Assembly: GCF_010389155.1 (NCBI RefSeq)
Contig: NC_057764.1
Location: 11,656,001-11,720,000 of the forward strand
Direction of reading: 5' to 3'
DNA from: Erigeron canadensis
Taxonomy: Eukaryota > Streptophyta > Magnoliopsida > Asterales > Asteraceae
Length of the DNA: 64,000 nt
Shown here: positions 37,801 to 47,232 of the stretch, one piece after another
Numbering within the stretch: the stretch's first letter is position 1
Layout: the number at the start of each line of letters is the position of its first letter
Program-made: the position numbers and the translations under genes
Notes under the pieces: generated by a model
Seen by the model: the letters and a program-made list of their open reading frames with translations, nothing else
Database searches by the model: none
Told to the model about the DNA's origin: nothing

Positions 37801-38855
37801 ATGTGCCAATTGGTCTGCTGGCCAGCTCTCAAGAATTAATCGAAGCAACCAAGAGGCCATCTGGATCTGAGGGGGAACGACCAAGGATACAATCTGAATC
37901 CCAACCATCTGAACAAGTAAGAAAAGACAAAGGCAAAGCTAAGATGGTTGAGGAGCCAAAGAAAAAGGGGACCAAGGACTCTGGATTTGTGGTTGGAGAA
38001 AATGTGGATGAGCATGGTTATCCATTGCCAGATTTAGAAGCTGATCAGAAGAAGTTGGAAGCCCTTCAGAGACAAGTCTCCAATCAATTCATCATGTGGA
38101 GAGAAACTCAAGAAAGAGATAGGGCCCAACACTTGGCAATGGGTACCATTGATCTGGTGGATGTTGCAGCTCTTGGTCTTACAATTGAAAGATATCAAAA
38201 GATCAAGCATGATGCAAGAGTGCAGAAGGCCTTGGTGGATACGGCCGAATATGAGTATGGGATGAAGTATTCTCCCTTAGAACAAAAACTGGACCATCTC
38301 ACTTTCAAGATATCTATTGAAGATTTGATAAAGAATAGGAAGAAAGAGATGAAGATTAAAAAGAAGGAACTAACGTCTAGTGTTCTAAAGGCTGAGAAAG
38401 AAATCTGCAGGCCACCTCAGAAGCCCAAACTTACTAGCCCAAGGTCAACAAGAAAGAATGCTCGAGATGCTGACCTTTCTACATTCATACCCATTTCCAA
38501 AGAAGTTGCTCAGGTGAAGGATATACATGAGAAGGATCAGTATGATTATTACACGAAACACAGGTGTCATCCTGCAAAGATCCTGGATGTGCAAATTCTG
38601 AAGGAAGATGGTCTGAAGCTGTTTAATCTGACTGTAAAAAGAGAAGGTAGGGCTGCAGAAGAATATGAGCATAAGGAGATGATCAATGCACTGAAAGGAA
38701 AACCGAAGTCTCATCTGAATGGCACCTGGATGCTGAAGATCCAACAAAAAATGAAGGCCAAGGTTGAGATGGAAGAAAGATTGTTTGGAAAGATCAGCTC
38801 CCCCAAGAGAAAGGCTACTGAAGCACCTTCTGGCTCAAGGCCTGCTAAGAAGTAG
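34881..38855 (+). pseudogene. ORF3 of element E, 1,324 codons with three stops
   Basis: One frame from MASSSTVKEP to SRPAKK, interrupted only at 35496 (TAG), 36231 (TAG) and 36585 (TAA), each one C-to-T step from a Gln codon. N-terminal domain (residues ~55-200): LNAFLQRCPISYALTADP, LEFWYTAEVA (89-98), FTLKEGTVKC. The middle is Ser/Pro/Glu-rich and acidic. From about codon 650 there is long coiled-coil character (LLIQVEGLSKSLAANTKSL, STLDQQVQNQSKQLDEIL). The C-terminus is Lys-rich with a compact module (ILDVQILKEDGLKLFNLTV, KREGRAAEEYEHKEMINAL). No signal peptide or membrane helix. It is a large structural-looking protein of unknown role; the same ORF exists in D. Confidence 0.8.
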
Positions 38856-39158
38856 TTGTATCTCTTTGTAAATATTTGTACTTGTAAATATTTTTCATTT
38901 CATTTCATTTCATTTCTGTACTTGTAACTGAACAATCATCTCAGTATCTTCTATATAGTTACAAGTTACATCATATTATTAGGAAATAGTTTAAGTTAGA
39001 GAACAAACTAGAAAAATTTTCTTCAGGCATCATGATCTATGAGATGTCCTTAGAAATATTTTTACAACTTCAACAAAAACTTCTATTTTTAGACTTACAA
39101 ACTTGTATAGATAGAAGTCTAAAATACATGAACTATTTTAGAACAAATAGGGGGAATT
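38856..39158 (+). other. 3' untranslated tail and polypurine tract of E
   Basis: Contains a TTTCATTTCATTTCATTTC short tandem run near 38891. AATAGGGGGAATT (39146-39158) abuts the LTR start and is the 3' polypurine tract used to prime plus-strand synthesis. Confidence 0.8.
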
Positions 39159-39991
39159 TGTTAGGTCGAAAATCGACTAAGTATAATTTGTTCAAAATAG
39201 TTAAGGCTCAGTGAAGAAAGCTTGCTCAGGATTCTGAAGTCATTCAGAATATAGCTCACTCAAGCTTCACTTCAGATTCAGAATCAACCAACACTGAAGA
39301 CGTTCAGACGAAAGTCAAAGACTGAAGACTGAAGAAGAAGATCATCTCAGAAGCAGAGCTCAGGGAAGATCTTACCTGAAGTTGAATCTGAAGAGGCTCA
39401 GTGAAAAAGTACTTACAACACTTTTTCACTGATTACGAGGAAAGTCTTTTTGCAGCTTTAACTACCTTTACCCGGTTAATTACTATCAACCTGGGATTGG
39501 GAAAGTTTTAGCAAAAGGTTGGGAATAAAGTATGTCAAGTCACATCAAAGAAACTTAAATACTTTACCTTAAACAAGCGTATTACGGATTTGTCCCACAA
39601 ATCCATCCAACCATATTTTGTACGGCATACTGCCATTGCATCATGACATGTTTGCCTATAAATATAAGACTTCTCACACTTGCAATATTTCTTGGAACTT
39701 TGGCAATTGCAACGTGTGATATTACTCTAAGTATTCTTACGAATAATTCCTCGTAGCATAGATCATTTGTATTTCTAGGGTTGTTTAGATATTTTCACAA
39801 GTGTGATTATCTTTGTTCCGCAACAACTCTTGTATTTTGTTTATAGCAATAAATAAAATACATTGAAAAGTACATCTCGACTCATTGCCATAATACTTGA
39901 TTATATTTAGTAATTTATATAGTTTCAAGCAATCTTACTTTATTACTCTTATCCACTATCTGGATCGTAATTCTAACTAGTCATGTCTAGT
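39159..39991 (+). repeat. 3' LTR of E, right end truncated
   Basis: Starts TGTTAGGTCGAAAATCG directly after the polypurine tract. It follows the 5' LTR until GTCTAGTT at 39984-39991, where the sequence switches to D's LTR (AGTTGACATTTC); AGTT is shared by both. Confidence 0.88.
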
Positions 39992-40437
39992 TGACATTTC
40001 ACCAGATCAATCAACTGGAGATCCACCAGTGTAAATGCCTTTACAAAGCTTTACACTGATTACTAGGAAGACCTTTTACACTACATCCTTTTACCCGTAC
40101 AATAATCTTGTCTGTGGATAAAAGTGCAAAAATGTAGAGTGGTTGAATAAAGTAACCTTTTGTCTTACTTTATTTAGCACACACAAAGGATTATTTACTA
40201 ATACTTTTGTGTGCTGTCAACCATATTTGTACGTCGAAGTTGAGATCCCAATACTCACACTTCGACTATAAATAGAGGTCCTTGCCCAAGCATTTCAACA
40301 ACTTTGCAAATACATACATTCTGCAATATTGGTGAACTTGTGCAATATTCTCTCAATCGCAAAAAGGAACATTTCACAACTTTAAGTGTTTCGATTGTTA
40401 GGAGAATTTCCAAGTATAGATCAATTGTATTTCAGAG
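39992..40437 (+). repeat. 3' LTR fragment of D, truncated both sides
   Basis: Matches 18408-18852 of D's 5' LTR, including TATAAATAG, and stops at CAGAG, where C1 ORF3 resumes (GAGCTGATCAGTTTGAG, as at 51613 in C2). The 60-codon reading frame crossing 40386-40586 is a chimera of LTR and C1 ORF3. Confidence 0.88.
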
Positions 40438-42086
40438 CTGATCAGTTTGAGGGACTCAACGATGTTCCTTTGTATGCTGGAGAATTGGATAATGATCCAG
40501 ATATGGACGCTCTTATGCAGGATGTTGATGATCTCGCAAATCTTGTGCCACCAACTACTGGAGTAATACTTCTACCTCTCCTCTAGTTGGTGTTGATGTT
40601 GGTCCTTCTGAATTGCCGGTTAATGTAGTTGAGGATTCAGAAGATGAAGAAGAGGAAGAACATTTGCCAAAGCGAAGAAGAAGACAAGGAAAAGGAGTTG
40701 ATGCTGTAGAGAGACTTCCAACTTCTCAGCGTTCACAGGCTGAAGTTGATAGAGAGTTTGCTGCTTATAATGAAGCCATGGAGACGTCTCATGCACCTAA
40801 TGTTGGTGATACTCCATTGGTTGCTGCTTTAAGAGCTTTTGTCTCTGAGATTCCTGTTTCTGTGTCTACTACTTCTGCTAGTTTTGTTGTTGGGGAGAGA
40901 AGGTCGAGACCAAAGTTTATCATTAGAGGAATTGGTTCTCGCGCACAAGTTGTTACTGAGGTTACAACTGTTACGATTCCTACTACTCCGGAGTCTACAG
41001 TTTGTCAAGAGCCAGAGCCGACACTTGTTGCTCCTAGGCCTTCATCTGCTCCTATTCAGGCGACAGTTCCTATTTCTACAATAATGGGACGTCTGTTGGC
41101 TCCTTTACAACGCCCTCAGATGCCTCCCACAGGAACTTTTAGTGCTCGTATGCCTTCATTTGAAGCTACGATGCCACCTCATGCCTTTACATCTGATGTT
41201 GCTTCTACGTCTCGTCCAGTTGCTCCTGTTCAAGTGCAGCTAAGTCGTTTATAATCTGAGAAGAAGATGTTAGAGTTGAGGGTTACAGCTTTGGAGAATG
41301 AGCTACAGCTCCAAGCTGCTAAGTATCAAGAAGAGATGGACGTAATGACAGCTCTTGTTCATTCTCTTGGATCTAGACTTCACCAATTCTTAGCTCAAGG
41401 AGGAGATAAAGATGGTTGTAAGGATAATGAGCTAGCAAAGAAGACTAGAGATGATGATCAAGATCAAGCTCAAGATCCAAATCGACAACGACTACCAGAT
41501 GTTGGTGAGCCAGAGAATCAGGGTCAAGATCAAGAAGATGCTGATGATGTTATGGATATAGAGACTACAGACATTCAGGGGGAGTCGCCAAGACAAACAG
41601 AGTCAGAGATTGCTGGTACAGCTGGTGCTAGTACTTCTAGGACTCAAGATAAAGGCAAAGTTGTGATGGCCGCCCCAGATGCAGATTCTGATGATCCTAA
41701 TAATGATGATGAGGAAGATTCCAATTCAGGTAACTCCGATTCTAATTCTAATAGAATAGAAAGGAAGATTCGAGAAAAGATAATGAATGATCCTCAAAAT
41801 CATATAGAAAAAGAAAATCTTAGCAAAGGAAAATCTACTCAAGACTGATTCTACTACCAATGCTTCTACAGAGTCAAATTTGCACCCTTTAATTGTGCAT
41901 AGACTAGAAAAGAGATTGGGATATGATCCACAAGCTCATATGAAAGCTAGAGCAGAGATTATGGATTATGATAATTATCGTGATCCAGGATCACTTAGGG
42001 ATCAAATGAAAGAACAGTCAGGGTTAACTCATACATCTTCAGAGTCAGAGTCAAATTCGGATACAAATTCGGATTATGAACCTTAG
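40435..42086 (+). pseudogene. ORF3 middle and C-terminal part of C1
   Basis: Resumes as ADQFEGLNDVPLYAGELDND. An acidic run, EDSEDEEEEEHLPKRRRRQ, contains a basic cluster that could be a nuclear signal. Then a Pro/Thr-rich linker, a coiled coil (SEKKMLELRVTALENELQLQ, about 41258-41400), and a Gln/Asp-rich acidic tail ending SDTNSDYEP with a TAG at 42084 that C2 shares. Defects: a frameshift near 40590, TAA at 41252 (C2 has TTT, Phe), and a ~20-bp deletion near 41845 that shifts frame relative to C2. CAG|GTAAC at 41727-41734 looks like a splice donor. Confidence 0.7.
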
Positions 42087-42293
42087 TGCTAATGATTTTT
42101 GTTTTTGTAATGATTATAAGATAAATATGAATGTATTTGTTACATTATATTTATAATATAATATTATTGTTGTAAGTTAAAATAGATAAAGATTATAAGA
42201 TAAATATTAATGTAATTGTTGCATTATATTTATTTTAATTGACTTATGATTTATGTTCTTTATCTTTGTATATATAAATTGTTTGAATTGCAG
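41730..42293 (+). other. Candidate intron of C1 ORF3 (564 nt)
   Basis: Donor CAG|GTAAC (cut after 41729) and acceptor TTTGAATTGCAG|AT (cut after 42293). Exon 1 ends one base into a codon and exon 2 supplies AT, giving a GAT codon that enters the downstream frame (DKLQRIGALDDL). The downstream segment has no in-frame ATG near its start, which fits an exon. The 3' half (42087-42293) is very AT-rich. C2 has lost the donor region and its acceptor reads GCAA. Not proven. Confidence 0.4.
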
Positions 42294-42805
42294 ATAAGCT
42301 TCAAAGGATAGGTGCATTGGACGATCTTGATGCTGAAGAAGATCTAGAAAGTATCAATGATGAAGATATAGAAGAAGGAGAGTTCATTACTTCGGAAGCT
42401 GATAGAAAAAGGTTGCTTGATATACCTTATGACTTTGATCGTGTCTTTAATGAAGATGAAGTCATTCAAGTTGAACCAATAGCTGAAGTAGAACATCTCA
42501 ATCTCAATCCAATCAGAGACAGTCCAGATGAACCTAAGAATGCAGCAAGTTTGAGGTTTGCTGTATCTGCAAATATAATAGATAAAGGACATGATAATGT
42601 ATTTGATTTATTCTGGAATATAGATGCAACGCGATAGGTTGATCGTGGAAGATTTAATATACCTCCGGTGCAGCAAGATCATTAGTTTATTATTAATAGA
42701 CTGTTTCCAGGTTATAGAAAACATACTGGTTTGGTAATACGTGATACGTATAAACCATCGATGTTTTGGGAGTTTGTCTCAGACAAGGATGCACTTACGT
42801 ATTTC
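42294..42805 (+). pseudogene. Fourth coding segment of C1, first part
   Basis: Reads LQRIGALDDLDAEEDLESI and continues acidic (DEDIEEGEFITSEADRKRLL) to VFDLFWNIDATR, then a TAG at 42635 and another stop near 42685 before KPSMFWEFVSDKDA at the C2 insertion. C2 has a Glu codon (GAG) at the first stop. No ATG near the beginning. Unrecognised family. Confidence 0.6.
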
Positions 42806-43489
42806 TGTAGATGCAGATTCGTTGTGATAATCGCAACATAGATTTGATTACCGTTTATGTTTGAGGAACTGTGTTTGTAATCATTTAAATAAGAACTTGT
42901 GTTGATATTTAATGATTATAGTTGAACTTCAATATTATATCTGTTTGTGTTTTATATTGTGTTTGTGTGTTATATATTGTTTTGCAGGTACAAGAACATA
43001 GAATCAAGGTTTATAAGTGTCGTAGAACAGTTAAACGGTGATTGAATGTTATGTACGAGCTAAACGAAGTAAAACAAAGGACCAAAGGCACGTCCCTCGT
43101 GCTGACGTCATCAGTACATGGGATTACCTTCGTGCTGACGTCAGCACGAGGTAGATTGGTTATTGTTAATTACGGGCCTAATACGTAATTAAGGCCGAAG
43201 CCCACATGAACCCAATACCTATTAGTATAAATACAAGACCTAATCTACGGAATTAGGTTAATGGTTTCTAATCTTTTTAGATCTTAGTGATTATACACGA
43301 ATCAAGGTTATTTGTTCCTTCGTGTGACCTCCTACACGAACCACAAGCCTTGTGCATCTCCTTGGGTTGGTTAATTGCTCATTAATCAGCAAAAGGCAAT
43401 AGCAATCTAGGTATCTCAAGAGGATTCCGCACTCTTGATATAACGAATCACATCTTATTACGATCCACACAACAATAGGGCACCTTACA
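42806..43489 (+). repeat. 5' LTR of C2 (684 bp)
   Basis: TGTAGATGCAG to CACCTTACA. It holds a 20-bp perfect palindrome centred on TGACGTCA (43130-43149), another GACGTCATC at about 43103, and TATAAATA at 43226-43233. A TTGTTTTGCAG|GTACAAG stretch near 42980 looks like an acceptor-donor pair; significance unclear. Confidence 0.93.
43130..43233 (+). promoter_or_regulatory. Promoter core in the C2 LTR
   Basis: A perfect palindrome centred on TGACGTCA (bZIP/TGA-factor type core) ~80 bp upstream of TATAAATA (43226). The copies at 8940-8995, 57000 and 58380 are progressively mutated. Confidence 0.55.
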
Positions 43490-43491
43490 AG

Positions 43492-43503
43492 TGGTATCAG
43501 AGC
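43492..43503 (+). other. Primer binding site of C2
   Basis: TGGTATCAGAGC, two bases after the LTR; initiator-Met tRNA type. Confidence 0.95.
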
Positions 43504-43838
43504 CCTAAGGTTGATTACCAGAAGGTTTAAGATCGTTTGATTTGCTATTGATTGCAAATTCGATTCGAAATTCGTGTTATTTACCATTTTCGTGATCTTC
43601 TTCGTGTCACTTCATGCTTACGTCAGCACGAGGTGTACTTCGTGTTTGTGCTTACGTCATCCAGTGACATCGTGTTCACTTCATGCCACGTCTGCACGAA
43701 TTGCCCTTCGTGCTACGGTTCGTGACAATTGTACTTTGTGTCTACTTCGTGTCACGTGCACTTCGTGCGATCCTCGTGTGTCTTCGTGGCACGCATCTTT
43801 TTTTTTATTTCGTTTGATTTGAATTCAAAAGATTCGAA
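43504..43838 (+). other. Leader of C2
   Basis: 335 bp rich in CTTCGTG/CACGAAG and TTACGTCA motifs, echoing the LTR. An 82-codon Cys-rich reading frame at 43574 is made of these repeats and is not counted as a gene. Confidence 0.6.
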
Positions 43839-46800
43839 ATGACTACCATACCAGCTGCCGCAAATTCACCAAATGCCCTACTTATCAGCCAGATGATCAT
43901 GCATGATCATGAGGTTAGTCGTGGAAACACACCTCCAAAATTGTTCCGTATGGAAAATTATTGGATGTGGAAGAGACGTTTTGAAGTCTACATTCGTCTC
44001 ACCGACATGGAAATGTGGCTTGTGATAACTCAAGGTTTTGATTGGCCTTCGTATGAGAAAAATGGAGTGATCGGTAGGTATACTTATGCTGATATGCCGA
44101 TTGAAGAACGTAAAAGATACGCAACTGAGGGAAAGGCCTTGTCCACTCTAACTATGGCCTTGTCTCAAGATAGTGTACATTTGTTCAAAAAATACACTAC
44201 TTCAAAGGATTTATGGGACGCTCTTGAAAGATATTGTGAGGGCGATGTAACCTTGAAGAAGAATCGTATTAAACTCCTGAAGCGCAAGTATGAAGCCTTT
44301 AATGGACTGAAAGGAGAATCTCTTGACGAGATTATTATTCGATTTAGTCATTTGACCACTGAGTTGTCGTATTTTGAGGTTGTTTATCCTCAAACTGAGC
44401 TAGTTGATAAGTTTTTGGACTCATTGCCTAAGACATGGACTGATTATGTTCATCAACTTCAAGATGATCAGGAATACAGTACATGGGACTTTGAAAAGGT
44501 AGTTTCCAAGCTGAAGAACAGAGACATGAAGAGAAGAATTAAAGATACTCACTCGGATTTCGCACAAGATCCATCTTTATATCATGCTAAGTCTGTTCAT
44601 TTAGCAAGTTCTAGCTCGGGAAACAATGCATTTCTAAGTGGTGAAGAAGCTACACCAATAGTAGATGCTGAAGGTATTGCTGGATATGTTGCTTATGACA
44701 ATACACACACGAATGTCAAGAGCAATGTACAATCTTTTCATTCTATGCCAATGAGTATGAGTTCTGCAGAAGGAAGAATGAGTGTTTACTCAGGCTTTTG
44801 TAATGCTCATGAAGCATTTATCGGAGGAAAGATTACTGATCATGCAGTAATTGATGAGGATTACAATCAGATAGATCCTGATGACTTGGAAGAAATGGAT
44901 CTACAATGGCAGCTAGCTATGCTCACTATTAAGGTCAGAAGATTCACTCAGAGAACTGGGAGACCTATAGGTAATGGCACTAAAGGCTTTGACAAATCCA
45001 AGGTGAAATGTTATAACTGTGATGGATTTGGTCACTTTGCAAGAGAGTGTCAACGACCTAAGAGGATTGATAATACCGTTGCTGGTCGTCAAAATTACAA
45101 TCAAGGCGGTATTACTCCGAGTAATCATAAAACACAAGCAATGATTACATATCCTGCTACTCCACAACAGTCAGTTTCGTCACCATTTTCGGAGTCAAAG
45201 GTTGTTGTTGTTCAGAATCCAGATGGTACTTATCAATGGGATACACAATCTGATGATACCTTGAATCATGCCTACATGGTAGAATTATATGATGAGGTAG
45301 CTGCAACAATTGATTATGCTGTATACTCAAGTGAAGAAAGTGCATCTGAGATAGTTCAGAAGAATGTATGTAATGTTGCTGAGACTGTAAGATCTGAGAG
45401 TGAACAAATGACAGCAGTGAAAGCATCTGAAGAAAAGGAAGAGTCATCGAGTCCTGTTGATGACATTTCTATGAAGAGCATTGAAGAGCAAATGAAGAAC
45501 TTCATGATACCTGAAGGTATGACAACTGAAGACTTTGTTGCATACATGGCAGATTGCAAGGCTGCAGATCAGAAGGGAGAACCAAGGAAGCCTATACCTC
45601 TTTGGTATGTTGACAGTGGATGCTCTCGGCACATGACAGGGGACAAGAATGTTTTGTCCAATTATGAAGATGTAAATGGTTCGTATGTTAGTTTCGCAGG
45701 TCCCAAGGGCGGCAACATCTCGGGCCAAGGTGATGTTGTCAATGGGAAGATTACACTGGAGAAAGTTAGTTATGTGGAACAGTTATCACATAATTTATTA
45801 AGTGTTTCTCAGATTTGTGACAAGGGTAACAATGTCCATTTTAATGAGAAAGAAGCACTTATATTGAAACCAGGATATGTTATTCCTGAAGACTAGATCC
45901 TACTGAAAGCTCCTAGGAAGAGAGCCATCTATGGCCTTGTGTTAGGTGTTGATCATCCAAAGGAGTCTGTTTGCTTGTTATCAAAAGCAAACGAATCTGA
46001 ATCTTTACTATGGCATAGAAGAATGGGACATATCAATTTCCGAAAGATGAATGACATCGTCAAACATGGTTTGGTTGAAGGTGTTCCCATGAAACGGTTT
46101 GGGATGGAAGACAAATGTGTACCTTGTCTAAAAGGTAAACAACAAAAGTTTGCACATAAACCAAAACAAGAAAATTCTATTGCCAATCCTTTCGAGTTAC
46201 TTCACATGGATTTATTTGGTCAAGTAAATGTAAGAAGTATCGGTGGGATGTATTACTGTTTGGTGGTTACTGATGACTACTCGAGATTCTCATGGGTATT
46301 CTTTCATAAATCGAAAGATGAAACTCCGCAGATTTTGATAAGTTTCTTTGTCGAAACTGAAAACATTTATGGAGTTCCTGTTAAGAGAATCAGGAGCAAC
46401 AACGGAACTGAATTCAAGAATAATGTGATGGATGTCTTTTGTTTGTCAAAGGGAATCCAACATCAATACAGTTCTCCGTATGAACCACAACAGAATGGAG
46501 TTGCTGAAAGAAAGAATAGGACTCTAATCGAGACAGCCAGAACTATGCTTGCAGATTCAGGGCTTCCTACTATGTTTTGGGCGGAGGCGGTGAATACAGC
46601 TTGTCATATTTTATATAGGGTTACTATAGTTAAGCGTCATAATAAGACATGTTATGAGCTTCTACATAAGAAGAAACCGAATTTACAGAATGTTGAACCA
46701 TTTGGTGTACCGTGTACTTTCTTGAAATATCTACCTCAGTCAAAGTTTGATTCAAAGGTTGAAGAGGGATTTCTCATGGGTTATAAACCGGGAACATCAA

Positions 46801-47232
46801 TTCAACAAGTTTACATTAAACAGACCGGCAAAGTTGATTTGGGAACAAATGTCAAGATTGTCAGTCATAAGCCCGCTATTCATTCTGGAAGTGGCAAGAA
46901 CTTCGATTACGATAGTGTGTTTAGTTCACTACATGGTCCTGATTCTTATTCAAATCCTGAGACAGTTGATGATGTGATTATTTTAAGAGATCACATGGAT
47001 AATACTCCTATATCTCCGCCTACTTAAAATGTCGATACTACTCCAACCAAAGTTCAGTCTACTACTGATGTTGATGAAAGTGGTAAAGACAAGAATAAGA
47101 CACCAGATTCAGATAATAGTGAACCCGAGAACACTACACCACCTACTCCATCGAAGGTTACACTGCCTGATGATGATCCTATTTCTGAAGAATCGGAATA
47201 TGATTTTAGCTCTCCTGAGTTCCTCAATATCG
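43839..47232 (+). pseudogene. Gag, protease and integrase of C2
   Basis: ATG at 43839 (MTTIPAAANS). Gag core MENYWMWKRRFEVYI; zinc knuckle CYNCDGFGHFARECQ near residue 391; protease PLWYVDSGCSRHMTGD near 590. Integrase LWHRRMGHINF ... CVPCLKGK and LHMDLFGQV, then IRSNNGTEF: the second catalytic Asp of RSDNGTEF is Asn (codon 46398-46400), so this integrase should be inactive. Stops at 45894 (TAG, probably from Trp TGG) and 47025 (TAA, probably from Gln CAA) are in one frame. About 50 bp present in C1 is missing near 47232 and shifts the frame. Confidence 0.9.

Larger units (their letters stand above)
28983..39991 (+). mobile_element. SIRE-like Ty1/copia element E, RT-deleted, nested in D
   Basis: Order: truncated 5' LTR, primer site, gag, pol lacking RT, post-pol polypurine-like tracts, a 1,324-codon ORF3, 3' polypurine tract, truncated 3' LTR. 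The first ~349 bp of the left LTR and the last ~110 bp of the right LTR are gone. Each break joins D sequence through a few shared bases, so no target duplication survives. The overlapping LTR parts (28983-29467 against 39508-39991) differ at about 8 sites by eye. E is closely related to D but a distinct subfamily. Confidence 0.85.
18189..40437 (+). mobile_element. SIRE-like Ty1/copia element D, interrupted by E
   Basis: 5' LTR 18189-19161, primer binding site, gag, pol in PR-INT-RT-RH order, post-pol polypurine-like tract, ORF3 (25622 to 28982), then element E, then a 3' LTR fragment 39992-40437. It inserted in ORF3 of C1 after GCTGC (18184-18188), but the right-hand target duplication and ~50 bp of C1 are deleted. 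By eye, LTR pieces 18408-18852 and 39992-40437 differ at about 6 sites. Confidence 0.85.

Noticed and set aside
34881..38855. Envelope-like protein in the third ORF
   Set aside because: SIRE elements are often said to have env-like ORFs, but no signal peptide, hydrophobic membrane span or Cys-rich ectodomain is visible in any ORF3 here.
40386..40586. 66-codon ORF as an independent gene
   Set aside because: Its start is in D's LTR fragment and its end in C1 ORF3, so it is a junction chimera.
43574..43822. 82-codon Cys/Arg-rich reading frame as a peptide gene
   Set aside because: It translates the CTTCGTG-repeat leader of C2 between primer site and gag; composition follows the repeat.
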